A stretch of 64,000 nt of DNA from Gluconobacter potus (GTDB lineage Bacteria > Pseudomonadota > Alphaproteobacteria > Acetobacterales > Acetobacteraceae): positions 310,001 to 374,000 of the forward strand of contig NZ_JABCQF010000001.1 in assembly GCF_015244705.1 (NCBI RefSeq). The letters run 5' to 3'. Shown piece by piece: positions 53,148 to 61,732 of the stretch. A model generated the notes under the pieces. It had not been told where the DNA came from, did no database searches, and saw only the letters and a list, made by a program, of their open reading frames with translations. A program made the position numbers and the translations under genes. How positions within the stretch are numbered: position 1 is the stretch's first letter; the number at the start of each line of letters is the position of its first letter.

Positions 53148-53984
53148 ATGACATCCAGCACCCTTCGCCGTGCCATCGTATCCGCCGATGATTTTGGCAT
53201 GAGCCTCGAAGTCAACGAGGCCATCGAACAGGCCCATCGCAATGGAATCCTGTCCACGACCAGCCTGATGGTCGCAGGCGATGCCGCCGAAGACGCCATC
53301 CGGCGGGCGAAGACCATGCCGGATCTGAAGGTTGGGCTGCATGTCGTGGCGATCGAGGGCAAGTCCGTCCTTGATCTTCCCGCCATCACGGATGAGCAGG
53401 GCTGGTTCGGCCGCAACCAGTTGCGTCTGGGTGTGGAGTATTTCTTCTGCCCGGCCGCGCGTCATGCCCTGCGCCGTGAGATCGAGGCCCAGTTCCGGGC
53501 TTTTGCCGCGACCGGGCTCACGCTCGATCATGCCAACGCCCACAAGCACATGCATCTGCATCCGACCGTGGGGCGCTTCCTGATCGAGTCCGGGCTGGAG
53601 CATGGATTGCAGGCTGTCCGCTCGCCATTTGAGCCGCCCGAGCCGGTCGAGGCCAACGACACGCTCGGAGACCGTGCCCTGCGTCACTGGATTAGCGTCC
53701 TACGTCACCAGATCCGCAAGGCCGGTCTGAAAACCAATGACTGGTGTTTCGGTCTGCGCTGGTCCGGCCATATGACGCCGGACCATATCCGCGGCCTCAT
53801 TCCGCGCCTGCCAGCGGGCACGAGCGAAATCTACTTCCACCCCGCCACGGCCCAGAACGCCATGATGAAGCGCTTCATGCCGGGCTATGAGCAGGAAAGC
53901 GAACTGGCCGCCCTTCTGGACCCGGCCGTCCGGGCGTCATTCGATCGGTATGGTGTCGCCCGCATCGGCTGGGCCGATCTGTAA
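53148..53984 (+). CDS. hpnK: Hopanoid deacetylase HpnK (YdjC family)
   Basis: A 278-residue carbohydrate deacetylase that removes the acetyl group from the N-acetylglucosaminyl hopanoid. Metal-binding residues appear in IVSADDFGMS (Asp pair) and HANAHKHMHLHP (His cluster). The order hpnI-hpnJ-hpnK is the usual one. ATG 53148 follows GTGAGACCTGCC; the long upstream in-frame extension overlaps hpnJ and is rejected. A terminator-like hairpin just upstream could limit its level. Confidence 0.92.
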   Translation: MTSSTLRRAIVSADDFGMSLEVNEAIEQAHRNGILSTTSLMVAGDAAEDAIRRAKTMPDLKVGLHVVAIEGKSVLDLPAITDEQGWFGRNQLRLGVEYFFCPAARHALRREIEAQFRAFAATGLTLDHANAHKHMHLHPTVGRFLIESGLEHGLQAVRSPFEPPEPVEANDTLGDRALRHWISVLRHQIRKAGLKTNDWCFGLRWSGHMTPDHIRGLIPRLPAGTSEIYFHPATAQNAMMKRFMPGYEQESELAALLDPAVRASFDRYGVARIGWADL

Positions 53985-54016
53985 GACCGGCCCTGACCGA
54001 CGGGGGAGGGCGAGGC

Positions 54017-54997
54017 TCAGGCCGTCAGCGTAAACGCCTCGGTCGGGCGTGCGCCGTAACGGATGATGATCTCACCGGCGGCCTGGTTGCCCAGCTTCGC
54101 GCAGGTCACGAGGTCATGCTTCTTGCTCAGACCGGCAAGGAAGCCCGCGGCGAATGCGTCACCCGCGCCCGTGGTGTCCACGACCTTCACTTCGGTCGTC
54201 GGCACATCATGGCGCTCTCCGTCGCCGATGACGACCGCGCCCTTCTCGCCACGCGTGATGACGGCCAGCTTCGTCTCGGCGGAGACCTGCGTGATGGCTT
54301 CTTCGAAATCCGTGACTTCGTACAGCGCCAGAAGTTCGGCCTCGTTGGCGAACAGGATGTCCACATGACCGGCCACGAGTTCGTGGAAGGCGGCGCGGTG
54401 ACGCTCCACGCAGAACGTGTCGGACAGCGTCAGGGCGACCTGACGGCCGGCCTTGCGGGCCAGACGGGCAGCGTGTTCGAACGCCTCCTGGGCATGCGGC
54501 TTGTCGTACAGATAGCCTTCCAGATAGGTGATCGCTGCATCGGCCACGACGGATTCATGCACGTCCTCGGGCGTGAATTCCGTGCAGGCGCCGAGATAGG
54601 TGAACATCGTGCGCTGGCCTTCCGGCGTGACCAGAACGATGCAGCGTGCGGTCGGGGTGCCATCGGCGGCCGGCAGCGGCTTGGACGGGAAGGTGATGCC
54701 CTGCTCGCGGATGTCGCGTGTGAAGTGGTCGCCGGCTTCGTCAGCCGTCACCTTGCCGAGATACGCAACCTTTGCGCCCATGCGGGCCGCCACGACGGCC
54801 GTATTCGCGCCGGACCCGCCGCCGGTCACGTTTTCGATATCGACGCGGCTTTCGATGGCATGCGCCGTGGGAGCGTCAATCAGGGTCATGCTCCCGGCAG
54901 CGGCGCCAAGCCCGTCGATCAGATCCTGACCCACAGGGGCGAGGACGTCGACGATGGCATTGCCGATACACAGAAGGTCATGCTGGGGTGCAGACAT
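54017..54997 (-). CDS. Adenosine kinase-like PfkB-family carbohydrate kinase
   Basis: A 326-residue PfkB kinase. The N-terminal signature HDLLCIGNAIVDVLAPV, TGGGSGANTAVVAARMGA (anion-binding Gly-rich loop) and the ATP/catalytic VVDTTGAGDAFAAGFLAGL with its catalytic Asp are all present. The alphaproteobacterial adenosine kinase group has this exact layout; adenosine salvage to AMP is the likely reaction, though a nucleoside or sugar alternative remains. Position beside hopanoid genes may be relevant, because HpnH releases adenine/adenosine-related products, but this is inference. Confidence 0.82.
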   Translation of the reverse strand: MSAPQHDLLCIGNAIVDVLAPVGQDLIDGLGAAAGSMTLIDAPTAHAIESRVDIENVTGGGSGANTAVVAARMGAKVAYLGKVTADEAGDHFTRDIREQGITFPSKPLPAADGTPTARCIVLVTPEGQRTMFTYLGACTEFTPEDVHESVVADAAITYLEGYLYDKPHAQEAFEHAARLARKAGRQVALTLSDTFCVERHRAAFHELVAGHVDILFANEAELLALYEVTDFEEAITQVSAETKLAVITRGEKGAVVIGDGERHDVPTTEVKVVDTTGAGDAFAAGFLAGLSKKHDLVTCAKLGNQAAGEIIIRYGARPTEAFTLTA

Positions 54998-55296
54998 TGG
55001 AACTCCGGTCAGGTCGCTGAAAACTTCGGAAAAAAAACATCTAACGGGCAGACTGCGCCATTAAATCAACACGATCATAGGTCCCCTCTGGGTTCACGCC
55101 AACTCCCGGTCCGTCCGGCGCCGTTTTCATGCGTGGCCCTTCGCCACATTTATGGAAATGCGCGTCTTGTCCCGCCGGGTGGTGAGCGTGTAGCGTTGTC
55201 GAAAGGCCCGACCTGACTGTTCCGCCTTCGCGAGGGAGCATACGGGAGACGCCCTAGACAGAGAGTGTTCTTTACCAGATCCGCAGCGGGGTTTCC
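54998..55296. other. Divergent region, adenosine-kinase-like / bactofilin genes
   Basis: 299 bp between the two divergent start codons. An A8 run (55031-55038) lies near the kinase gene and the middle is GC-rich. I see no RNA gene or convincing small ORF. Both promoters must lie here but no clear -35/-10 pair stands out. Confidence 0.4.
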
Positions 55297-55989
55297 TTGT
55301 TCAGAAGACGCAAACCGGAAGATGACTCCAAACCTGCAGAGAACAGCAAACTCGCAGGGCAGCCCATTTTCCCCAACCGGCCGGACGCTCCCAGCCAGAC
55401 GGCTCCCGCGTCAGGATCCGGATCGCCCACCAGTCCCCAGCAGCCCAACCAGCAGAAGGACCCCGCTCCCATGGGTCGTACCCCTTTCCCGGCGCCGCCG
55501 TCCCCCAACTCTCCGACGGGCGCGATGCCGGCAGGGGCTCCGCGCCCCGGTGCGGCCGCTGTTCCGGGCGCCCCGCGCCAGACCGGGCCGGAGCGCCGCA
55601 CGCTCGTCGTGGGCCGCGGCATCAGCGTCCAGGGTTCGGTGCAGGATGCCGAGCGTCTCGTGGTTGAAGGAACCGTCGAGTCCAGCATGATCCAGGCGAC
55701 CGAGCTTCAGGTCACGCATGGCGGTGTCTTCCGTGGTGGTGTTGAAGTCGAGGACGCGGAACTCGCCGGCACGATTGACGGGACCCTGACCGTCAATGGC
55801 AGCCTGACGATCCGCTCCACCGGCCGTCTGATCGGTAAGGTGAAGTGCCGTCGCCTGCAGGTCGAGGACGGTGGCCAGATCACCGGTCAGCTCGAAATGA
55901 TCACGGATGGTGCGCCCGCGCGTCCGGCTGCCAGCGACGCCGCCAAGGCCGAGCCGGCTGCTGGTGAAGGCTCCAGCGAAGCACCCTGA
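55297..55989 (+). CDS. Bactofilin family cytoskeletal protein
   Basis: A 230-residue protein with the bactofilin (DUF583) beta-helical core from about residue 98 (RRTLVVGRGISVQGSVQDA, EGTVESSMIQATELQVTHG, AGTIDGTLTVNGSLTIRSTG, GQITGQLEM). The N-terminal 95 residues are Pro/Gly/Ala-rich and disordered, and the C-terminal tail is Ala-rich. Bactofilins polymerise at the membrane and guide peptidoglycan-modifying enzymes. The start is TTG 55297, with no ideal ribosome-binding site; the ATG at residue 59 would shorten the linker. The 299 bp before it hold the divergent promoter with the kinase gene. Confidence 0.88.
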   Translation: MFRRRKPEDDSKPAENSKLAGQPIFPNRPDAPSQTAPASGSGSPTSPQQPNQQKDPAPMGRTPFPAPPSPNSPTGAMPAGAPRPGAAAVPGAPRQTGPERRTLVVGRGISVQGSVQDAERLVVEGTVESSMIQATELQVTHGGVFRGGVEVEDAELAGTIDGTLTVNGSLTIRSTGRLIGKVKCRRLQVEDGGQITGQLEMITDGAPARPAASDAAKAEPAAGEGSSEAP

Positions 55990-56011
55990 TCCGTTTTCCC
56001 GGACCAGCAGG

Positions 56012-56045
56012 AAAGCCCGTTCCCGTGCCGGGGCGGGCTTTTTTT
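56012..56045 (+). terminator. Intrinsic terminator of the bactofilin gene
   Basis: Nested stems AAGCCCG / CGGGCTT and CCCG / CGGG, followed by T7, 22 bp after the stop codon. Confidence 0.88.
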
Positions 56046-56109
56046 GTGTCCGGGTCCTTTCCGCTGGCGGCAGAACATCGCACAGGGCCGCCCAGACAGG
56101 AGAAACTCC

Positions 56110-56604
56110 ATGATATTCCGTCTGCTCCCCGCAGTTGCCGCAGCCCTGCTGTGCGCCCCGTTCGCCGCGTCCGCGCAGGGTCTTTTCGGTCAGGCCCTGA
56201 CGGGCCAGGTCACCCACGACATGCCTGCTTCCTGCGATAATGCCCGCTTCCTTGCGGACCAGCAGGGGCTTGAGCAGTCCGGCCCCACCCGCATCGATCT
56301 TCCCGAGCATCTGTGCGGACAGGTTCTCGCCATTTCACCAAAGGCCAGACGGACCCGCAGCGGCTGGCATGGCTACTTTTATGTGTCGGTCGGGCAGGGT
56401 GTTTCCATCCGGATCGTCTCCGATCTCGATGAAATGAACGCTCCCCAATGGCCCTGGGTCAACAAGGGCGATCAGGTCGAGGTGCAGGGCCGTTACTATT
56501 ACGACAGCCTGCGCCGTCAGGGCGTGGACTGGACCCATCATGGTACGAGCCGCAAATGGCGCTGGCCGGGCTATGTCGTCGTGAATGGTACCCGGTACCA
56601 GTAA
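56110..56604 (+). CDS. Secreted DUF3465 family protein
   Basis: A 164-residue exported protein: signal peptide with hydrophobic core LLPAVAAALLCAPFAASA, then a mature domain with two N-terminal cysteines (C42, C69) and the DUF3465 pattern GYFYVSVGQG, NKGDQVEVQGRYYYDS, DWTHHGTSRKWRWPGYVVVN. This OB-like fold is of unknown function. ATG 56110 follows ACAGGAGAAACTCC. It lies between two terminators and is monocistronic. Confidence 0.82.
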   Translation: MIFRLLPAVAAALLCAPFAASAQGLFGQALTGQVTHDMPASCDNARFLADQQGLEQSGPTRIDLPEHLCGQVLAISPKARRTRSGWHGYFYVSVGQGVSIRIVSDLDEMNAPQWPWVNKGDQVEVQGRYYYDSLRRQGVDWTHHGTSRKWRWPGYVVVNGTRYQ

Positions 56605-56606
56605 CG

Positions 56607-56645
56607 AAAAAGGCCCGGCGAGACAGTGTCTCACCGGGCCTTTTT
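56607..56645. terminator. Bidirectional intrinsic terminator
   Basis: Stem AGGCCCGG / CCGGGCCT with an inner GAGAC / GTCTC, A5 on the left and T5 on the right; between the DUF3465 gene and convergent clpA. Confidence 0.92.
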
Positions 56646-56661
56646 CTTGTTGGAAAGGGCT

Positions 56662-58977
56662 TCAGTTTGTCGCTTCGTCTTTCTTCGAAGCGCCATCCTC
56701 GCCCTTGGCGCTGTCCCGGCCTTCGATGATGTCGAAGTCGAGCGCGCCGTTTTTCATGCCGATCTTCACGGCGCCGCCCTGAGCCAGCCGTCCGAAGAGC
56801 AGCTCTTCCGCCAGCGGCTTCTTGATGTGCTCCTGAATGACGCGGCCCAGAGGACGCGCGCCATACAGGCGGTCATACCCGCGCTCGGCCAGCCATTCCT
56901 TCGCGCCCGACGAGATCTCGATCGTGACGTGACGGTCAGCCAGCTGGGCCTCAAGCTGGAGCACGAACTTCTCAACCACGCGGCCCACCGTTTCCGGCGT
57001 GAGGTTGGCGAACGGAATGATCGCATCCAGACGGTTGCGGAATTCCGGCGTGAACAGGCGCTTGATCGCCTCTGCATCCTCGCCGCTGCGCACGGTCCGG
57101 CCAAACCCGATCGTCTCCTTGGACAGGTCCGCCGCACCCGCATTCGTGGTCATGATCAGGATCACGTTGCGGAAATCAACGACCTTGCCGTTGTGATCCG
57201 TCAGGCGACCATGGTCCATGACTTGAAGCAGGACGTTGAACAGGTCCGGATGGGCCTTCTCGATTTCGTCCAGCAGCAGGACCGCATGCGGATGCTGGTC
57301 GATGGCATCCGTCAGCAGGCCGCCCTGATCGAACCCGACATAACCCGGAGGTGCACCGATCAGGCGGGAGATCGAATGACGCTCCATGTATTCGGACATG
57401 TCGAAGCGGATCAGCTCAATCCCGAGCGAGTTGGCAAGCTGCTTGGCGACTTCCGTCTTGCCGACGCCCGTGGGGCCGGAGAACAGGTAGTTGCCAATCG
57501 GCTTTTCCGCATCGCGCAGTCCGGCACGGGACAGCTTGATCGCAGCGGCCAGCGCGTCGATCGCCTTGTCCTGCCCGAAGACCATGTTTCGCAGATCCCG
57601 CTCCAGATGGCGCAGGGTCTCGCGGTCATCGGCCGAGACGCTCTTGGGCGGGATGCGGGCGATCTTGGCGATGGCCTCTTCCACGTCCTTCAGCGTCACC
57701 GTCTTGCGGCGCTTGTTCTCGGGCACCAGCATCCGCGCGGCACCGACTTCGTCGATCACGTCGATCGCCTTGTCCGGCAGCTTGCGGTCATGGACATACT
57801 TGGCCGCCAGTTCGACGGCGCCACGCAGGGCCTCGTCAGTGTAGCGGACCTTGTGATGCTTCTCGTAGCTGCCCTTCAGGCCGCGCAGGATCTTGATCGC
57901 ATCCTCGATCGAAGGCTCCGGCACGTCGATTTTCTGGAACCGGCGGACAAGCGCCCGATCCTTCTCGAAATGCTGGCGGAACTCCTTGTAGGTCGTGGAG
58001 CCGATGCAGCGCAGCGTTCCGGCAGCCAGCGCGGGCTTGAGCAGGTTGGACGCATCCATCGCCCCGCCCGACGTCGCACCGGCACCGATCACGGTGTGGA
58101 TCTCGTCGATGAACAGGATGGCGCCAGGGGTCTGGTCCATTTCCGTCACGACGGCCTTCAGCCGCTCTTCGAAATCGCCGCGATAGCGCGTGCCGGCCAG
58201 AAGCGAACCCATGTCGAGCGAATAGATCGTGCTGTTCAGCAGCACTTCCGGCACGTCGCCTTCCACGATCCGCTTGGCCAGACCTTCAGCAATGGCCGTC
58301 TTGCCCACACCTGGATCGCCCACATAGAGCGGGTTGTTCTTGGTGCGGCGGCACAGGATCTGGATCGTGCGTTCGATTTCCTGATCGCGGCCGATGAGCG
58401 GATCGATCCGTCCCTCACGCGCACGTTCGTTCAGATCGACGCAATAGGTCGCCAATGCGCCTTCCTTGGCACTTTCCTTGCGCTCTTCACGCTCGGACGT
58501 GTCCTTGGAAGCCGCGGCCGGACGCCGTCCCGCGCCACGGTCCGGAGCCTTGGCAATGCCGTGAGAGATGAAATTGACCGCGTCGAGTCGCGTCATGTCC
58601 TGCAACTGCAGGAAATAGACGGCATGGCTCTCGCGTTCGGCGAACAGGGCCACCAGAACGTTCGCCCCCGTGACTTCGTCGCGACCCGTGCTCTGGACGT
58701 GAATCGCTGCACGCTGGATCACGCGCTGGAAAGCCGCGGTCGGCTTGGGTTCTGTCGGGCGTTCTGCCGCCAGTCCCGCCAGATCCTTGTCCAGGAAGTC
58801 CGTCAGGTCGGAGCGCAGCTTGTCGAGGTCGATGCCGCAGGCCCGGAAGACCGTCAGGGCATCGTCGTCCTCTGTCAGCGCGAGCAGAAGATGTTCGAGG
58901 GTTGCATATTCGTGACGCCGGTCACCTGCGAATGTCAGGGCGCGGTGGAGCGTCTGTTCGAGCGTACGGGACAGCAT
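56662..58977 (-). CDS. clpA: ATP-dependent Clp protease ATP-binding subunit ClpA
   Basis: A 771-residue class I Clp/Hsp100 unfoldase that feeds substrates to ClpP. The N-terminal Clp repeat ([26 protein letters not shown]) is followed by AAA-1 (Walker [13 protein letters not shown]) and AAA-2 ([13 protein letters not shown]). The KTIGFG-like region [16 protein letters not shown] and the D2 arginine finger region are present. The partner adaptor clpS lies just upstream on the same strand with a 129-bp gap. ATG 58977 with AGAGGAG further upstream is the chosen start. Confidence 0.96.
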   Translation of the reverse strand: MLSRTLEQTLHRALTFAGDRRHEYATLEHLLLALTEDDDALTVFRACGIDLDKLRSDLTDFLDKDLAGLAAERPTEPKPTAAFQRVIQRAAIHVQSTGRDEVTGANVLVALFAERESHAVYFLQLQDMTRLDAVNFISHGIAKAPDRGAGRRPAAASKDTSEREERKESAKEGALATYCVDLNERAREGRIDPLIGRDQEIERTIQILCRRTKNNPLYVGDPGVGKTAIAEGLAKRIVEGDVPEVLLNSTIYSLDMGSLLAGTRYRGDFEERLKAVVTEMDQTPGAILFIDEIHTVIGAGATSGGAMDASNLLKPALAAGTLRCIGSTTYKEFRQHFEKDRALVRRFQKIDVPEPSIEDAIKILRGLKGSYEKHHKVRYTDEALRGAVELAAKYVHDRKLPDKAIDVIDEVGAARMLVPENKRRKTVTLKDVEEAIAKIARIPPKSVSADDRETLRHLERDLRNMVFGQDKAIDALAAAIKLSRAGLRDAEKPIGNYLFSGPTGVGKTEVAKQLANSLGIELIRFDMSEYMERHSISRLIGAPPGYVGFDQGGLLTDAIDQHPHAVLLLDEIEKAHPDLFNVLLQVMDHGRLTDHNGKVVDFRNVILIMTTNAGAADLSKETIGFGRTVRSGEDAEAIKRLFTPEFRNRLDAIIPFANLTPETVGRVVEKFVLQLEAQLADRHVTIEISSGAKEWLAERGYDRLYGARPLGRVIQEHIKKPLAEELLFGRLAQGGAVKIGMKNGALDFDIIEGRDSAKGEDGASKKDEATN

Positions 58978-59106
58978 GTGATGGCGCTCCTCTCGACCTC
59001 TCGTAGGAAAGGTATCTTGTCGCGGAGTAACGTGTAACGCCAGCCAGAAACGCAGATGGAAACAAGAAAATATCCTGCGTCCGCGCTTTTCTGTCTGTCA
59101 GACGGA

Positions 59107-59550
59107 TCAGTCTTTCTCGATCGTGCACTGAAGGGGGTGCTGGTTCTGGCGCGCCAGGTCCATCACCTGTGTCACCTTGCTCTCGGCCACTTCATACGTG
59201 AACACACCGCAGATTCCGACGCCACGCTGATGGACCTGAAGCATGATGGACGTCGCCTCATCGCGCGTCTTGGCAAAGAAGCGCTCCAGGACATGCACCA
59301 CGAACTCCATCGGCGTGTAGTCGTCATTGAGCATCAGGACCTTGTACATGGAAGGCTTGCGCGTCCGGGTTCGCGGCCGCACCACCACCCCGATGTCAAG
59401 GTCCTGATCCCCGTCTCCGTCCCCAGGTCCGTTCCCGGGCCCATGGGGCGGAATGGAGTCGGGAGACTCCGGCCCCATGCGGGATGCGAGCCGCGGGAAT
59501 ACGGCACGGGGAAGGCCATTCAGACAGGGGGGAAGATCATAAGAAGACAT
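59107..59550 (-). CDS. clpS: Clp protease adaptor ClpS
   Basis: A 147-residue adaptor that delivers N-degron substrates to ClpA. The core [40 protein letters not shown] and [20 protein letters not shown] forms the N-degron pocket. The first 65 residues are a low-complexity Gly/Pro/Asp extension; whether translation starts at 59550 or at an internal ATG (59478) is open. The usual clpS-clpA order holds. Confidence 0.93.
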   Translation of the reverse strand: MSSYDLPPCLNGLPRAVFPRLASRMGPESPDSIPPHGPGNGPGDGDGDQDLDIGVVVRPRTRTRKPSMYKVLMLNDDYTPMEFVVHVLERFFAKTRDEATSIMLQVHQRGVGICGVFTYEVAESKVTQVMDLARQNQHPLQCTIEKD

Positions 59551-59793
59551 GACTGGTATGATATGGTGCGAATTTCGGTCTTGAGAAGGGCCGCGCGCCT
59601 CTGAAATGAGGTTTTTATGCGCCCTCTGCCATGATGCTGCCGCGTTTGCCTCCTGCTTACGAAAAATTAAGGAAAGTCCTTCAAAGCTGGTGGACGGGAA
59701 GTTTTCAATGCGCCTAGAGTACCTGCAACGCCGGTGGCTTTAGAGCCCGAAACCCTTCCCGCGACGATGTTCCGTTCAGAGGCTGTCAGACAA

Positions 59794-60840
59794 ATGCGTT
59801 TTCCGTTCCAGAAAGCTTTTCTGTTGTGCGCCATGACAGCCATGGGTCTGGGATCTGCCAAAGCGCAGTATGCCGGACATATCTCCAGCTATGTGATGGA
59901 TGCCCGCACGGGTGCGGTTCTCTCGGCAACGGATGCCGAGCTTCAGCGCTATCCGGCCTCCCTGACCAAGCTCATGACCCTGTATCTGACCTTCCGCGCC
60001 CTTGAGGCCCATCAGATCACGCTTGACGATCAGGTTCCGGTCTCCATTCACGCATCCGTCCAGGCGCCTTCCAAGCTTGGGCTCGTGCCGGGGACGCGTC
60101 TGACGGTGGAACAGGGTATTCTGGGACTCGTCACCAAATCCGCCAATGACGCCGCCTGCGCCCTTGGTGAGTTTCTCGGCGGGGGGGACGAGGTCCGTTT
60201 CGCGCAGCTTATGACGCAGCAGGCCCGCGCCCTCGGCATGACCAACACGACCTTCCGTAATGCGTCCGGCCTGCCGGATCCGGATCAGGTCACCACGGCC
60301 CATGATCTTGCCCTGCTGTCACAGCATCTGATTTCGGATTTCCCGCAGTATTATCACTATTTCAACGTACCTTCGTTCTACTTCCATCGCCGCATGGTCC
60401 CGAACCATGACCCGATGCTGAAGATCTATGCGGGCGCGGATGGTCTCAAGACCGGCTATACCGATCTTGCAGGCCACAATCTCATCACGTCCGCCCAGCG
60501 CGGCAATGTCCGCCTGATCGGTGTGGTCATGGGGGCGTCGAACAATACCCGTCGTTCGATGGAAATGGTGTCGCTGCTCGACAAGGGCTTCGCGGATGAG
60601 GGCGTCGCGCCCCAGCCGCTCCTTCACCCGGTGGCACCGTCCGGTGTGCTGATGGCTTCTGCCCGTCGTCGCGGTCATTTCCGTCACTCTGTCCTGCTCG
60701 CGTCGTCGCGGCCGATGGAAGTGGCCGATGCCCCGACTGCTCCACGCCGTTATGGGCGGATTTCCCATCATGGCGCGGCCGTCCGGATGGTCAGCGCGCG
60801 TCATGTCGTCGCCCACAAAAAGCGTTCCCGGCACAGCTGA
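59794..60840 (+). CDS. D-alanyl-D-alanine carboxypeptidase (PBP5/6 family)
   Basis: A 348-residue penicillin-binding protein that trims pentapeptide stems in the periplasm. A signal peptide ending near SAKAQ precedes the SxxK nucleophile S56-L-T-K59, SAN at 116-118 and KTG at 219-221. The C-terminal portion is basic with RRYGRISHHG and KKRSRHS rather than the amphipathic PBP5 anchor, which may give surface attachment by charge. ATG 59794 preferred; in-frame starts lie at 59734 and 59767. Confidence 0.9.
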   Translation: MRFPFQKAFLLCAMTAMGLGSAKAQYAGHISSYVMDARTGAVLSATDAELQRYPASLTKLMTLYLTFRALEAHQITLDDQVPVSIHASVQAPSKLGLVPGTRLTVEQGILGLVTKSANDAACALGEFLGGGDEVRFAQLMTQQARALGMTNTTFRNASGLPDPDQVTTAHDLALLSQHLISDFPQYYHYFNVPSFYFHRRMVPNHDPMLKIYAGADGLKTGYTDLAGHNLITSAQRGNVRLIGVVMGASNNTRRSMEMVSLLDKGFADEGVAPQPLLHPVAPSGVLMASARRRGHFRHSVLLASSRPMEVADAPTAPRRYGRISHHGAAVRMVSARHVVAHKKRSRHS

Positions 60841-60873
60841 TGCCGAAAATCTGACCTGCCGCCTTGCGATCCC

Positions 60874-60905
60874 GCCCGGACAGACGCATTTTGTCCGGGC
60901 TTTTT
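60874..60905 (+). terminator. Intrinsic terminator of the carboxypeptidase gene
   Basis: Stem GCCCGGACA / TGTCCGGGC (9 bp) around GACGCATTT, followed by T5; 33 bp after the stop and 26 bp before map. Confidence 0.88.
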
Positions 60906-60931
60906 GAAGATTGAAGGATCGGGCAGCAGAT

Positions 60932-61732
60932 ATGGACAAGGCACGGGGCATCGTTCTCTACGATCAGGACGATTTCAAACATCTGCATCGCGTCGGTCGT
61001 CTGACGGCAGAGGCGCTGGACATGATCACCCCCCATGTTCAGCCTGGCGTCACCACGGAAGAGCTTAACCAGCTTATCCATGATTTCACGATCGCTCATG
61101 GCGCCACGCCGGCCCCGCTGAACTATCGCGGCTATCCGAAATCCTGCTGCATCTCGATCAATCACGTCGTGTGTCACGGCATTCCGGGCTCCAAGAAGTT
61201 GTCCAACGGGGACATCGTCAATATCGACGTCACCTCCATTCTGGATGGCTGGTATGGCGACAGTTCGCGCATGTATGTCGTGGGCAAGGCGCCCAAGAAG
61301 GCCGAGAAGCTGGTCGATGTGACCTATGACGCGATGATGCGGGGCATTGCCCAGGTTCGTCCCGGCAACACGCTTGGCGATATCGGCCATGCCATCCAGG
61401 AATATGCAGAGGCCAACCGCTTCTCCATCGTGCGGGATTTCTGCGGCCATGGCATCGGCCGCGATTTCCACTCCGAGCCGAACATCCTGCACTACGGCAG
61501 GCCGGGTGAGGGCGTGAAGCTCGTGGAAGGCATGGTCTTCACGATCGAGCCCATGCTGAACATCGGCCGCCCGGACGTGAAGATCCTTGATGATGGCTGG
61601 ACAGCTGTCACCCGTGACCGCACCCTGTCCGCCCAGTTTGAGCATCAGGTCGGCGTGACGGCCGATGGCTGCGAAATCTTCACCCTGTCCCCCAAAGGCT
61701 ACACCAAGCCACCCTACGGAGAGACTGCATGA
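60932..61732 (+). CDS. map: Type I methionine aminopeptidase
   Basis: A 266-residue metalloprotease removing N-terminal Met from nascent proteins. It has the pita-bread fold signatures HGIPGSKKLSNGDIVNIDV, GDSSRMYVVG, GHGIGRDFHSEP and MVFTIEPMLNIG, with metal ligands Asp, Asp, His, Glu, Glu all visible. ATG 60932 is used; a TTG at 60911 is in frame. Its stop overlaps the start of ggt (ATGA), so the two are co-translated, which is an unusual pairing. Confidence 0.96.
   Translation: MDKARGIVLYDQDDFKHLHRVGRLTAEALDMITPHVQPGVTTEELNQLIHDFTIAHGATPAPLNYRGYPKSCCISINHVVCHGIPGSKKLSNGDIVNIDVTSILDGWYGDSSRMYVVGKAPKKAEKLVDVTYDAMMRGIAQVRPGNTLGDIGHAIQEYAEANRFSIVRDFCGHGIGRDFHSEPNILHYGRPGEGVKLVEGMVFTIEPMLNIGRPDVKILDDGWTAVTRDRTLSAQFEHQVGVTADGCEIFTLSPKGYTKPPYGETA

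Noticed and set aside
56626-59037. 803-codon open frame on the plus strand opposite clpA
   Set aside because: It is antisense to a complete ClpA with all AAA motifs; the reading frame is a by-product of GC-rich codon use and its composition (Arg/Asp/His/Gln-rich) is not protein-like.
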